The notes under the pieces are model-generated. The model was not told the DNA's origin and ran no database searches. It saw only the letters and a list, made by a program, of their open reading frames with translations. The position numbers and the translations under genes were made by a program. Positions 10,780 to 22,438 of a stretch of 44,492 nucleotides of DNA are shown here, piece by piece; the first letter of the stretch is position 1, and each line of letters opens with the position of its first letter. This stretch comes from Triangularia verruculosa (Eukaryota > Ascomycota > Sordariomycetes > Sordariales > Podosporaceae), in assembly GCA_033296885.1 (NCBI GenBank), contig MU864061.1, positions 1 to 44,492 of the forward strand, given 5' to 3'.

Positions 10780-12365
10780 CTTCATCTCTATGCCTCTATC
10801 GCCGAGCTGGGTCGCTTCAGGAGTGCACGATGAGTCGAAAGTGGACAGGGTAGGCTCGGGACAGAGATCAGGAAATGATAGGCAGATCCAAAGGAGGGAG
10901 GGGTAAGACGAGTCTGGTCCCCGGCCGTCAAACCGAAGCTCCCTTGGTCTTGCTCTTTTCCCTTGCGCAATGTGTGTGGTTGGAAAGCGGTGAAGTACCA
11001 GACAGCCCCTGGAGAAGTGCCATGAATCCCATGCAGCCATATCATTCCCTACATCGCCACGGAGAGTCCGAGCAGAAGAATGTAACGCAAGTGCGTGGGG
11101 AAGGATGTCGCTGCATCGCAGCCCACACCATCTGGCTGCCCTTCTGCCTTCAAGATACTCTCTATGGTGGGGTAGAAGACCGTTTGAGCAATGCCGGGAT
11201 CCTTACCATTGGCCAGGGATGTCTGGGCAGAGAGCTCAGGAACAAGCAGTGGGAGGGGGGGGAAGCTCTACGGGAATATCAGTGGCTGGTCTTGGTTACA
11301 TCTCATGGTCGTGCACATAGTGAGCATATACGACGCGGCAGGTCAATGAAGGTTGCAACAGCAGTCGTGTGCGCTGTTTGGCTCATTTTAGGCCGTTGTA
11401 TGTACACCTAGTGTCTGCCGTCCCTTTCAGCCAGCTCCAAGACCGTGGTTCAATATGGAGCAGCTTGGGATCTCGAAGGGGACCCACTCATCGGGTACCA
11501 CCAAGCCCTGCGCCAAAATAAGGTTGCACTAGTAGTGGATACATGGCATGTAGGGGCTTGGCGTGCAGGTCAAAGGACGCCAATCCTGGCAGTGGTAGTT
11601 TGCTCCGGCGTGGCTTGCTGCCGCATCAACATATTTGGCCGTTGAAGGCACTGTGTCACCTCTGCCACCCACACCCGCCACGCTTCGACGGGCTGTTGCC
11701 GCTGGGTAGGTGGAAAACCACATGCCAAACTTCCAGGTTGTTGATGGAGGCTGCGAGAACCGGTCCCTTACACACAAATGGAGTGGTAAATGGCTTGCTG
11801 TTCAGCTTCTGAGTGGCTGTCATGCCCTTTATCTGCCGTATCCCGTATTAGACGCCCCTGTCGTGCGTCGACACCTCCTTTACATGATACATACCAGTAG
11901 CCATCACAGGCCAGCCGATTGTGTCTTGTACCTGTGCAAGGAAGCACGCTTGCCAGTTGTGGGAGGTAGGCACAGCACGATGTAAGAAAGGGCCATTGTT
12001 GCTCCGACGTGCGCCGGCCTTCTTCACGATGCGTTTATAACGAGTCTGAGCTGAACCCGGCAATTATAGAATGCTGCATGATTGCCCGGGATGGACACAC
12101 TTTTCCCCTCCTCTGATTTGTTCATATTTTTGGTCCCCTTGGTCGCGATGTTACACTGTATATGTACCGGTGTAATCACCACCGTTAGAACCCAAGTGCT
12201 GCAGTATGTGTGTGTTTAATACCCACTGGTGTCCCATCTGTGGCCAGCCCTGCCAGGTGTAGATTGTTTTACCTCAGTAGCGAGTGTTGGCCTCCTCCTA
12301 TCTTCACCTTGAACTGCTTGCGTAGTCGACAACCCTCAGAATCCCTGAAACTGATCTGGTTCCAA
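10780..12365. other. Intergenic region, divergent promoter
   Basis: This lies between the 5' part of the minus-strand WD-like gene and the permease start. It must contain the missing first exon of the WD-like gene, but I could not place it. A plus-strand frame of 178 codons (10875-11411) has no recognisable domain and a composition like non-coding DNA, so I did not call it. Nothing else is visible. Confidence 0.5.
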
Positions 12366-15293
12366 ATGACTCCCGGGGATGCCGTGTCCTGGTCCGGGCC
12401 CTCTCCAATGGACTATGAAAAGCCAGAGGCGCTGAACCCGCAAATATTTCCCCAGAACGGCCACCAGAGTCCTCAGCCGGATGGCGAAACCACTCTTCAC
12501 GGCTATGAGGATCCCACACCTCCTGAAGACAAACGAGAGTTCCGTGGTGAGAGCCTATGGTATGTTTGACTCCGAGCACAGAGTGCGCTTGTTTGTTTTC
12601 ACGGTTGTTGGCTGACATCTGGTGTCTCACCAGGCGAGTGCTGGATGAGCGACACATCAACGTAAGAACGAGAACCTTGTCAAGCTTACCCATCGTGTCC
12701 ACTAACGAGGACTTCACGGTTTAGATGATTGCATTCTCTGGGTAAGCTAATAGTCGGGGTTCTACTATGGTCTTGTCGTGTAGGCTGATCATTTTTGATA
12801 CAATTGCCAGCACCATAGGAAATGGTAAGCTCACCCGTTGTCCTCGCACACATGCTTGAGAGATACTCATCGGTCCTGGGCGCAGGTCTCTTTCTCGGAA
12901 GCGGCAGATCACTCTCGAGCGCGGGTCCCGGTGGTGCCGTTGTTTGTTATATACTCATGGGAACAGGTATGATCTTTGGTTGTTGGGAGTATCCCAATAT
13001 GACACCGAGAAGCTAACTCATGTGCCTCTACTCATCCAGTCATCTCATCCGTGATTAGTTGTCTCGGTGAGATGACGGCCTTGATGCCAGTCAACGCCCC
13101 TGTCATGGAATTCCCTCGTCGTTTTGTGAGCCGTGGAGTCGGCTTCGCTGTTGGGTGGGTGTATTGGTTAGTATTCCGTGGAGCGCCCTTTTGCTTTTAA
13201 ACCCTAACATTTATGTGACCAAACAGGTTTGCGTATGCTGTTCTGGCAGGTGAGCAGCTCGTGGCGGTTTCCAATGCCATCAAATTCAAATATGAGGACG
13301 GGATAACGTCTCTGAATTGGGAAGTTGGCCAGAAGGTTGATAACGCTGTGTGGATCTCCGTGTTTCTGATTCTGGTCATACTGTTCAACATGTTCCCGGT
13401 GCGAGTGAGTACAGCCCATATCAGATAGCCGCTAAAAGCCTTGTGCTAATGTTAAGGTACTATCCTAGGTGTTCGGCGAGCTAGAGTACATCTTCGGCTG
13501 TTTCAAGCTCATGTTCATCATCTTGCTCATCATGGTAAGTTGGCTTGTGCTCCTCATATAGGCGTCTTTCGGTCTAAGGTGGTATGAATTGCTGACGGCG
13601 GTGTGGAGATGATGTTCTTCCTGTCCATTGTTCAACGTCAGTACAAACTTCCACACCTTACATGTTACATACCATACTGACCGCACAATGTTGAAGCTCG
13701 AGGAGATGCCTACTATCACGAGCCGCTTGGTACCCGATGTAAGTTTTGATTTAGTAACACAGGCAAGCAGACGACTAAGGATGTCCAGACTGGAATAACC
13801 CATACTCATTTTTCAATCCCGTGTACAATGCCAAAGATGAGAATCAGCATATCAAGCACACCATTGAGGGATCACTAGGAACCCTTTTGGGGGTCTGGTA
13901 AGTCAATGACTCGCGGTTTTCGGTGATTCGAAAGGACGTATTGACCGAGTCTGCCGCAGGACAACATTCACCAGTGTCATGTTCTCTTACATTGGCATGG
14001 ATATCGTGGCAGCTACAGCAGCAGAAAGCCGGGCCTTGAGTGACGTCGAGAGTATGAAGATGGCTGCTCGCAAAATCAATCTTCGCATCATCACTCTGTA
14101 CTCACTGGCCATGCTGACTGCTTCGTTTGTTGTCCCTATGGACCACCCCTTCATCAATGGCCACAGCACTTCTGTCGGTGCACGCTCGGTTTTCATTATT
14201 GCCGTCGTGGAAGCTGGTATGCCAAAAGTTGCTCACTTTTTCAATGCCGTCTTTGTCTTCTCGGCCTTTACCTGCGGTATCAACTCCATGTACATTGCCA
14301 CGAGGGTGCTCCATACCTTGGCGCTACGCGGACAGACCGGTCCCGAGTTCATCACAAGGCGTCTTCGACAATGTCGCTCTGGCGTTCCAGTGAGGGCAGT
14401 GTTGGTGACAGGCGCGATCATGATGGTGGCTTACATGGGTCGAGATGGCTCAGTTGGGGCAGTAAGTCTTCTATTTTCCATTTTTATAGGTAGTTCACTG
14501 ACTTTGTGAATTCAAACAGAGACTCGACGAGCTCGCCAATAATTGCACAGTATCCTGTGAGTGGAATCTATTTCTATTCGGGCTTCAAAATCCGACGCCT
14601 GTTCTGATGGCTAATGAGTTTGCATAGGTCTTGTGTAGGTGATAAATCCTGTTAACATAGTTCTAAGATTATCCCGCTGACCATTTTGCAGAGTATACGC
14701 CTCCATCTGTGCAACTTATTTGTACTTCTTTCGAACGTAAGTTCCCTTAAGGCCAGGCAGACACTTAACCCCTAACATTCCACTTCCAGACTTGAAGACG
14801 CAAAGATTTATGGGAACACATCCGAGTCTCAAGCAGCAAGCTACGACAGAAATAACCCGTTGTATCCGTACAAATCTCACGGCCAATGGCTCAAAGCTTG
14901 TTATGGCTTGATTGCCTGCATCATTCTCATTCTATTCAACGGTGTCGGCGCATTTATCGAGCCTTTCAGCATTCGCAAGTTTGTTGCGGCGTATATCAGT
15001 GTAAGTGCCCACAGTATCTGCGGCCGCGGCCAGTATGATGACAAGTCCTGTGATTCCGAACTGAGCCTAACAACTCGCAGCTCCCTGTATTTCTGTTGCT
15101 TATTTTATGCTACAATATCCGCAAACACGGGTTTCGCTTCGGGGACTGGTGGACAGATAAGTCTGGTGATTTGAGCCAGACCGTCCAGGCTTCGAGCTAT
15201 ACACGGAAGGGAAGGCTTGAATTCCCAGACAATGGTATTACAAGAGACAACTGGGCAACTTTTGTTCATTGGGTTTGGGTATGGATGAAGTAA
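12366..15293 (+). CDS. Amino-acid permease, 17 exons with microexons
   Basis: Exons: 12366-12559, 12634-12661, 12725-12741, 12811-12824, 12886-12966, 13040-13166, 13227-13404, 13469-13534, 13609-13636, 13697-13738, 13789-13897, 13960-14461, 14520-14556, 14628-14634, 14692-14736, 14790-15000, 15081-15293. They join in frame to 632 residues. The product is a plasma-membrane amino-acid/proton symporter of the fungal AAT group: MIAFSGTIGNGLFLGSG in the first membrane segment, SCLGEMTALMP, an SYIGMDIVAATAAESR block and about 12 hydrophobic segments. The N-terminal 70 residues are polar and cytosolic, rich in Pro/Glu. Five exons are only 7-28 nt. The 7-nt exon at 14628 is flanked by good introns (GTGAGT..CATAG and GTAGGT..GCAG); skipping it with the acceptor at 14693 would also keep frame. 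Substrate cannot be read from sequence. Confidence 0.9.
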
Positions 15294-15930
15294 CACAGAC
15301 GGCTAAGAAAGCAATGATCCATATGCCCTTAGGTAGGGTAGCAATTATGAAACCACGGAAATGAAAGATACGGGTCTTGGTATAGTGTGCTACGCGTTTT
15401 GTTCTATCCGGCTGCTTCACCCCCTCGTATTCTGATCCAGCGAACACGAAAGACAGTAAGCTTGCTGAGATCTTCGAGTACTCAACATGTGTGTATTAGA
15501 AGAACACAGTCCAATGCCTCAACTGACAGACTCTGTCATGTATGCAAGTGAACGACAGGTATAGGCAAAGTCCATAGCTTGCCTCCATTATCATTCTGCC
15601 GCCATCTCTGAGTGAAACCAGTACCAAAGGCATTGTGCTCTGGACGTAGGCCACATACCCCTGTGGTTCATACGTAACAATACAAAAAAAAGCCACAAGA
15701 AACCGTCGACAGGCAAGTTGGGCCAGTCCACAAGAAACATGCGCACGAATGACATCGCCAGTTGCAAAACATGTCCATATCTAATTGGAAACGCCCCGGA
15801 ATGCACCATGCCAGTGAAACAGGCCCTTTGATAATTTACATTATACATACGCATTCAACCTGGAAAGGACAAGTGAATGACGCTCCCCTCAGCCCTCACC
15901 TGGCTCCATTTCCCCTGCAAACACACTTGT
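15294..15930. other. Convergent 3' region
   Basis: This lies between the stop codons of the permease (+) and KGD2 (-). The open frames are short and have no known domain. It presumably holds the two 3' UTRs; I see nothing else. Confidence 0.5.
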
Positions 15931-17408
15931 TTACAAAAGCATCTTACGGGGATCCTCAATGTACTCCTTCACCTTGATCAGGAACTGAACAGCCTCCCTG
16001 CCGTCCAAGAGACGGTGGTCGTAGGTAAGTGCCAAGTACATCATTGGGCGGATCTCGATCTTGCCATTGACGACGACCGGACGCTCCTTGGTGGCGTGGA
16101 GACCAAGGACAGCGCTCTGGGGAAGGTTGATGATGGGGGTGCCCATCAGGGAGCCGAACACACCACCGTTGCTGATGGTGAAAGTACCGCCAGCCATGTC
16201 CTCGATGGTGAGCTTGCCGTCACGAGCCTATCGTGGGGATTTCATGTTAGAAACCGGATTACAAAATGCATACCGCAATGTAACAAGGATGAACATACCT
16301 TCTTGCCCAACTCGGCAATGGATCTCTCAATGTCAACAAGATCCAAAGCCTCAGCGTTGCGAACGACAGGGGTGACGAGACCCTTCTCAGTAGCAACAGC
16401 AACGCTGATATCGACGTAATCCCTGTAGACGATGGTGTCACCGCCGTTGGGGCCCTCAATCGAGGCGTTGACGGCGGGGATATCCCGCATAGCGAGCACG
16501 GCAGCACGCGAGAAAGCGCTCATGAAGCCAAGCTTGACGCCCGTCTTCTTGAGGACCTCCTCCTTGTACTTGTTGCGGAACTCCATCAAGGCAGACATGT
16601 CAACCTCGTTGAACGTGGTCAGCGAAGCGGCTGTGTTTTGGGACTGCTTCAAGCGCTCGGCGATGCGAAGACGCATCCGGTTCATCTTGACCTGTTGGGA
16701 CTTGGTTAGCGCGAAAAGTTCATCAACTGGTAATGTAATGGTGTAACCGTACCCTCTTCTCCTCACGGTTGCCCAGCGTGGCGGGCTTCTCAGGGGCGGC
16801 GGCCGGAGCGGGCTTGCTCTTGGGTTCTGGGGTCTCCTGCTTGGGAGGAGCCGCGGCAGGGGCAGCTGGTTTGCTCTCCTCCTGCTTGGGCTCAGGGGCC
16901 TTCTCAGGCTCGGCCCCCTTCTCTGTGGCAGACTCCTTGGGCTCAGCAGCAGGCTTCTTGTCGCCCGATGGCGCGCCTCCAAGCTCGATACGCACGAGGT
17001 CCTGACCAACAACTACAGTATCCTCCTCGTTGGCGAGGAACTCCTTGATAACACCGGCCTCGGGAGCATTGACGGCAACATCAATCTGTCGTTTTAAGGC
17101 GCATACGTTAGACCAGAAGCAACATCAAAAACTGACGCCAGATAGCCACGCCGGGCAATGCGTACCTTGTCGGTCTCAATGGTCGCAATCTCCTCATCCG
17201 CCTCGACAAAGTCACCAATGGACTTGTTCCACTGCTTTAAAGTGCCCTCGCTGATCGACTCGGCCATTTGTGGCACCTTGACGACCTTGTCGGCGTATGT
17301 CCGCACATGTTGGAACTGCAGGGGCAGCTGTCGCAGGGCTGTGTTGGAGTTGTAGAGCGTAAGCTTGGGAGCAGTGCGAGCCGCAAGGCGGAGACCTCTG
17401 TACATCAT
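15931..17408 (-). CDS. KGD2: Dihydrolipoyllysine succinyltransferase, E2 of 2-oxoglutarate dehydrogenase
   Basis: Minus-strand exons 17408-17166, 17085-16753, 16691-16299 and 16227-15931 join in phase 0 to 421 residues. The enzyme transfers the succinyl group to CoA in the mitochondrial 2-oxoglutarate dehydrogenase complex of the TCA cycle. An Arg-rich presequence (about 1-40) is followed by one lipoyl domain (about 41-115) with the lipoylated Lys in ETDK at residue 81, exactly at the first exon edge. An Ala/Pro/Lys-rich linker follows, then the acyltransferase core with the catalytic YDHRLLDGREA motif (His and Asp) near the C-terminus. There is no peripheral subunit-binding domain, as is usual for eukaryotic succinyltransferases. 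The single lipoyl domain and the linker straight into the core separate it from pyruvate dehydrogenase E2. Confidence 0.96.
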
Positions 17409-18420
17409 TGTGTCGACGAGCGTGTGTTAGGACGAGTATGCGGGTGTTTGCTGCGGGCAATTCGTAGATCGGATGCAGCACGAGCTGGGTTCGGCAGAGA
17501 TATCGAGGGCTCGGGTCAACAGCTTTTTTTTCCTTGGAAAGAGCGCAAGGTACCGTGAGGTTACAAAATGATGCCGCCTAAAGACCGCACTGGGCAACCA
17601 AATAATGAATTTGACCTTGTGCGCTCGACCGGGCAGGCTTGCAAACGTTGAGGAGGCTTAAGAAGCGATGATTGATCAATAGGCAAGAGGTTGAAATGCG
17701 CCGTTCAGACAGGAGGTTGCTCCAGGTTGGAAAAAAATAGCCACAGCGTCCAGTTGGCAGACTCAGAATCCTTGCACGAAGCACACAGCTGGGAGCGGCG
17801 CTGCCGGCGCATCACGGCTAACACATTGCACGGCCTCCACTCGTCAATCGTCTGGTGACCTCAACTTGCAGCAGCTTTGGCGTAGCGGCCAAGGTACTCG
17901 TGGTCCTGCCAAGGGCCTTCAGCCGGGCCCGCACGGGTCACTCTGGGCTCGGCAATATGGAACGGAACGTCAGCGTCTTGGGGCTCAAACGTCGTTGGCC
18001 TGGGGCTCTGGCAGTTGCAAGCTCCACTGCCCGCCTGGCGGGTGGGCGGTCAGTGATTAATCCGCCCCGGCCCCCGATCTCGCGGGTTCGGGTTGAGGAA
18101 GGAACCTGGAAAGTAGCGAGTCGTCACACACCAGCAAGGAAGTCAGACAGAGTAAGTGTGGCCTGAGGCAGAAACACCTCGCAGCTTGGCAAGCAAGCTC
18201 CCTCCAATCCACTTTGTCAATTGAGCTCAAACCCGACGACCTCATATCCACGTCGCGACCCTCGTCCACCCCCCGCTATTGGACCTGGGACTACCGTTGC
18301 TTGACTTTTGGAAATATCTTCCTGGGCATTGACGCTCAGCACGGCGGTTGAGGCGCCCAACACACTGCAGCTCAGAGTGACTGAGGTCGGCGACGTCACG
18401 ATCCCGGAAAGTTGCCCACA
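17409..18420. promoter_or_regulatory. Divergent promoter of KGD2 and NDUFB9
   Basis: One kilobase separates two divergently read nuclear genes for mitochondrial respiration. Open frames inside (for example 17855-18166) are short and unrecognised. I see no specific factor site that I would defend. Confidence 0.45.
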
Positions 18421-18994
18421 ATGTCCTCCCGGATGGCGGCCTTGTCAGTCATATTCCTAGGAACAAACTCACCAGCAACCCTAGAAACCCTCACTGACAC
18501 TGCCTCCTAGGTCGCTCTACCGCCGCTCCTTGAAGCTTGCGCTCGACTGGGCGGTGCACCGTGATGTCTGGCGCGGCCAGGCCCTCTACATTCGTTCTCT
18601 GTTCGAGAAGAACCGGGCAATTACCGACCCCAGACTACAACGTGTACGCTTTTACCCCCGACGACCCCCACTGGAGAAGATACGAAACAGGAGCTGACAA
18701 GGACATTTGCAACTCGGCACAGGCTCTGCTGAAGGAGACAGAGAAGTTGTTGGAGAAGTGGAAGCACCCCGATCCTTATATTCCCCCAACGGCTCCTGGA
18801 GGTATGCAGTCCACAGTCTCGTATGGCCTGTTGACGGAGGAAGTGTTGACAATGTCCCGCAGGATCCAAGTACGAGCGAAACTTGCCGGCCCCCAACCTC
18901 GACCGTGAGTACCCAACACCTTTCTTTCGAACAGTGAGAACCGTCCGGCTGACAAGTATGCTTGTGAACAGCCCCCCCGCCGCTCAAGTTCTGA
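18421..18994 (+). CDS. NDUFB9: NADH:ubiquinone oxidoreductase subunit B22 / NDUFB9 (LYR protein)
   Basis: Exons 18421-18443, 18511-18643, 18723-18801, 18863-18904 and 18972-18994 join in frame to 99 residues. The protein is an accessory subunit of mitochondrial complex I, in the LYR family that binds acyl carrier protein. The N-terminus reads MSSRMAALSLYRRSLK, giving the L-Y-R signature, followed by a helical RDVWRGQALYIRSLFEKN segment and a conserved HPDPYIPPTAPGGSKYERN block as in other NDUFB9 proteins. It ends in PPPPLKF. It is shorter than the animal protein, which has a long C-terminal extension. All five exons are needed; the ATG at 18421 starts a 23-nt first exon. Confidence 0.93.
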
Positions 18995-19472
18995 TCCAGC
19001 ATTGGGATGGAAATGAAATGTACATAAGTTTAAAGGAGGCACCTGGAACGAAGAACATAGAAATGCTACGGGCAGATCTCGAATGCGATCCCGGTTGTCA
19101 ATTCATGGGTTTTGATGGATGCGTTGCAGAATTCCAACATTACAAACCTGATAGGCCGATCTGCTTGTCAAGTGACGCATCGTGGATCCTACCAAATGGA
19201 CGAAGAATCGCAGCATCTTCTGACCGTGATTGCAAGCTCAGATATCAAGGAGAACCAGATTTCACGACACAAAGTTTGAAATGCAAAAGATGATGATCTT
19301 TAGAAGGTATTCTCATTCGTGACCATCCATGACCATGCCCATCATGGGATTAATGTACAACCCGCAAACGCGATAAAAATCAACCGTTGACCCTAGACCG
19401 TGACCCCAATATCATGAACCCAACGTGCCGACCGAAAAAATGAAAGCTGAAAGACAAAACTCCACACCCCAT
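18995..19472. other. Convergent 3' region between NDUFB9 and H2A
   Basis: These are the 3' flanks of two tail-to-tail genes. A plus-strand frame runs through it to 19293 but continues the wrong frame of NDUFB9, so I regard it as untranslated. Nothing else is seen. Confidence 0.5.
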
Positions 19473-20083
19473 TTACAACTCTTGCGAGGCGTTCTTCCCA
19501 CCCTTGGTGCCGGTCTTCTTGGGAAGAAGATCTGGGAAAAATGTTAGAACCATGGATGCTAGTGTGAATGTGAAGAAAAACGTACTCTGGTGGATGTTGG
19601 GAAGAACACCACCCTGGGCGATGGTAACGTGCCCGAGGAGCTTGTTCAACTCCTCATCGTTGCGGATGGCGAGCTGGAGATGGCGGGGGATGATACGGGT
19701 CTTCTTGTTGTCGCGAGCGGCGTTGCCAGCCAACTCAAGGATTTCGGCAGCGAGGTACTCGAGAACAGCAGCGAGGTAGACGGGAGCGCCGGCACCGACA
19801 CGCTGAGCGTAGTTGCCCTTGCGGAGAAGACGGTGAACACGGCCGACGGGGAAAGCCAAACCAGCCTTGGAAGAACGGCTAGAAGTAGACAGTTAGCGGT
19901 CTGAACTGGAATAATGTTGCGAAAACGCGTCCAAAACGCGACTTGGAGTCAAGATCGAGACCCAAAAGACCCAGATCATGATGTGCCAAATCGGTTCGGA
20001 GTAGTGCGCGATCGGGAAAACACTCACGATTGCGCGTTCTTGCCGCTGCTCGCCTTGCCACCGGACTTGCCGCCGCCAGTCAT
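19473..20083 (-). CDS. HTA1: Histone H2A
   Basis: Minus-strand exons 20083-20028, 19878-19586 and 19531-19473 join to 135 residues, the normal length of fungal H2A. The N-terminal tail MTGGGKSGGKASS is followed by the histone fold with AGLAFPVGRVHRLLRKG, the acidic-patch residues in EYLAAEILELAGNAARD and DEELNKLLG, and GGVLPNIHQNLLPKK. The C-terminus ends in SQEL, the SQ(E/D) phosphorylation motif used in DNA damage signalling. Fungal canonical H2A therefore does the job of animal H2AX. Its partner H2B is encoded divergently at 22439. Confidence 0.98.
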
Positions 20084-22438
20084 TTTGATAGAGTTTGGGT
20101 GGGTGAAAAGGTTGGGAGAATTTGATGAAGTTGGGCAAAGGCGAGAGACTCAAAGGTCTGGATGCGTTGGTAGATGGTAGAGCGGAAGTTTGCTGATGGA
20201 AAATGGAATGGATGGGAGAAGCAGAGTGCTGGTGGGGGATGTGCAAGTTAAGTAGTTTTCGCGTAAGAGCTCCAGATCACGGATCACCCGCGCCTTTCGC
20301 AGTGTTGATTGGGGCCAATGGAGCTAGTCCCAAAACAGGCCGTGGCAGCTGGTGGGGCTTCTTTCTGAGTTGCAAGGGTGAAAAAAAATCGGGCATAACC
20401 ATAAAAGCCGGCAATTGGTTGGCTGCAGCTCGTTCCCGCACTGCACCGACCAGAAACTGAATCAGGCTGCCCGCAAAAAAACATACCAACCAGGAACGCT
20501 TGTCTCGAAGTTGACGTTCCTGATTTTACAAATATCGCGCCATCCCCCCAACCGCGTTCTGTCGCGCACCCTGTCTGACCGACACTCCATGGTCCCCTTT
20601 TTTTCTCCTTCTCCCTGCCACCGCGTATTCTCAAAAAAACAGGGGCCATCTCCTTTCTGATTCGGCGTCAGCAAAATCAGAGCAATCACAATAATCCACA
20701 ACACACGGACTGACAACCACAACCACACCTGTCCTTTTTGGTCATGGAGCTTGGCTGACTGATTTACTCAGATCACTTCGACGCACTCTGTTGCAGTTCG
20801 GTTTGGTCCACCAGCCGTTTTGGTTTGCAATTTGGAACAATTCTAGTTGTTCACTCAGCTTTGGTGGCTTCTTGGTCTTTTGTCTGCCTTGGAGAACTGC
20901 CGATCGTTTTCGTCTGCCAGAAGTGATCGATTTGGACAAGGTTTGATTCATGAGCTCTTGCTCGGTTCCCATGGCCATTTTGCCTTGCAGTTTTGAAGCA
21001 TGGCCTTTATGAGGTTGGAACTGTCGAGCTAGTTCTTCAGCCACAACTGGTCGATCTCTGATGCCAAACTCTCAGCCTGGATGGATTTAGAGCCTTTGAC
21101 TTGGTTCTTCGGGTCTTGAAGGGTGTCTGATACCGATCCGGAGTGATCTTTTGGGTCATTTTTGCCCTGACACTCAAGTTTGGGCTTCATTTTTGGGTTC
21201 CAATGGGTCTGAAGGGTCCATATTGGCTATCCAAGCCTTTTTGACAGAGGTAGGTGCTCTTGGGCTTCAGATACACCCAAAACGGGCGATTTTTGTTCCA
21301 TATAGGGCTGGAACTGGATCCCAAAGTAGATATAGCCTCACAACTTAAGCTTTTGCTCCATCGTACCCCAGATCCCCCAGATCTCCGGATCGTATGAAAC
21401 CCGTTGGGACAGGCGCATCCGCTCTCTCGGGCCGAGCTGCCTGACAGATCTAGAACCCTCGAGGCTCCTTCTCTCTTCCAAGCGGACCTTCCCGTAGTCG
21501 CCAACGCTGGGTTTAGTCCATCTGCATCCGCAATTGTCATGTGTCATCAAGGAGAGAGTGGCTCTTCCCCAGGTCTTGGAAGCGAATAGGGGTGCAGTCG
21601 AACAAACGGGAGCCAATCATGGCCAGCCATAGATTGCCATGGAGTCCTGTAAGGCTGGAAAGTGCTGACACACACTTTAGGTGTAGAGGATCCTCTTGGA
21701 GAATAGCCCGTCCCATGTGTACACGTGCCGATGTATGTAACGTATCTACAGTTAACCTTCGTCAAAGAAATCGATGTACATCTCTGACTCTCTCGTGGAA
21801 CACCGGATGTGCTCCGCCAATATCATGCAAGGCTGGAAGCTGGATGGACGGCTTGACAGATCCTGGGTTGAGACGAGAGAGCTCTAGCCGGTGAAGCTGT
21901 GATTCCAAGAGACAGGGTTGAAAATCACCGAGGGGACGGAGAAAAGAAAAAGAACATTCCCACGTTCTCATGCCGGGGTGCGTGTGCCTCGCGCATGAGC
22001 TGTCGTTGAGGCTTCCACCAGTGACAGGGCTGCCCTGCTTGGTGGGGTGCTGATTTCCCAGCCTCGAACAGAAAAATACCAAGCGGGTTTGGAGCGTGCA
22101 TTATTCCCCATCGGGGACGTGTTGTGGCGCTTGGACCACCGCGTCACCTTGCAACTCTGGACCGGGGCTCGCTATCCTTTGTGCCTTATTTTTTTGCCAA
22201 ATCGAGCGGCAGCCCCCACTTTTCGCGCGGTACTCAAATCAATCAGTCAATCAGCACCACGGCACTCGCCCGTCGCGTCAGCTACAAAAGGCCCATTCCC
22301 CCTCGCCGGCTGCAATTCTTCCTCCATCAACCAACTCTCCCACAAACTCTTCCACGCCCACCCCATTGTCAGATCCATCCAGAACTTCGGTTCACTTCGA
22401 CTTTTTAACCCAACAACCAATTTTCAAAAACCGCCAAA
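20084..22438. promoter_or_regulatory. Expanded divergent H2A/H2B intergenic region
   Basis: This 2.36-kb spacer lies between the two divergent histone start codons. The H2A-proximal and H2B-proximal parts are presumably promoters. The middle (about 20740-21340) includes a possible degenerate coding relic, listed separately. Sequence at 21340-22040 holds only short unrecognised frames. Confidence 0.5.
20742..21240 (-). pseudogene. Possible degenerate coding relic between H2A and H2B
   Basis: On the minus strand, pieces of hydrophilic, coding-like sequence appear in two frames. One starts MDPSDPLEPKNEAQT near 21220 and, after stops, continues as SGSVSDTLQDPKNQVKGSK up to a TAG near 21031. The other runs 21044-20742 as a 100-codon Lys/Gln-rich frame (QGKMAMGTEQELMNQ). 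Stops are TGA, TAA and TAG. I cannot name a family. A transposon Gag fragment is a guess. Confidence 0.25.

Noticed and set aside
10875..11411. Plus-strand open frame of 178 codons
   Set aside because: No domain, non-coding-like composition, and it lies where the first exon and promoter of the WD-like gene should be.
13199..13207. A second AAACCCTAA telobox-like motif
   Set aside because: It lies inside a permease intron and contains the CTAAC branch site, which explains it.
18883..19293. Plus-strand 136-codon frame after NDUFB9
   Set aside because: It starts in a wrong frame of NDUFB9 exon 4 and ignores the splice site needed to complete the conserved protein end.
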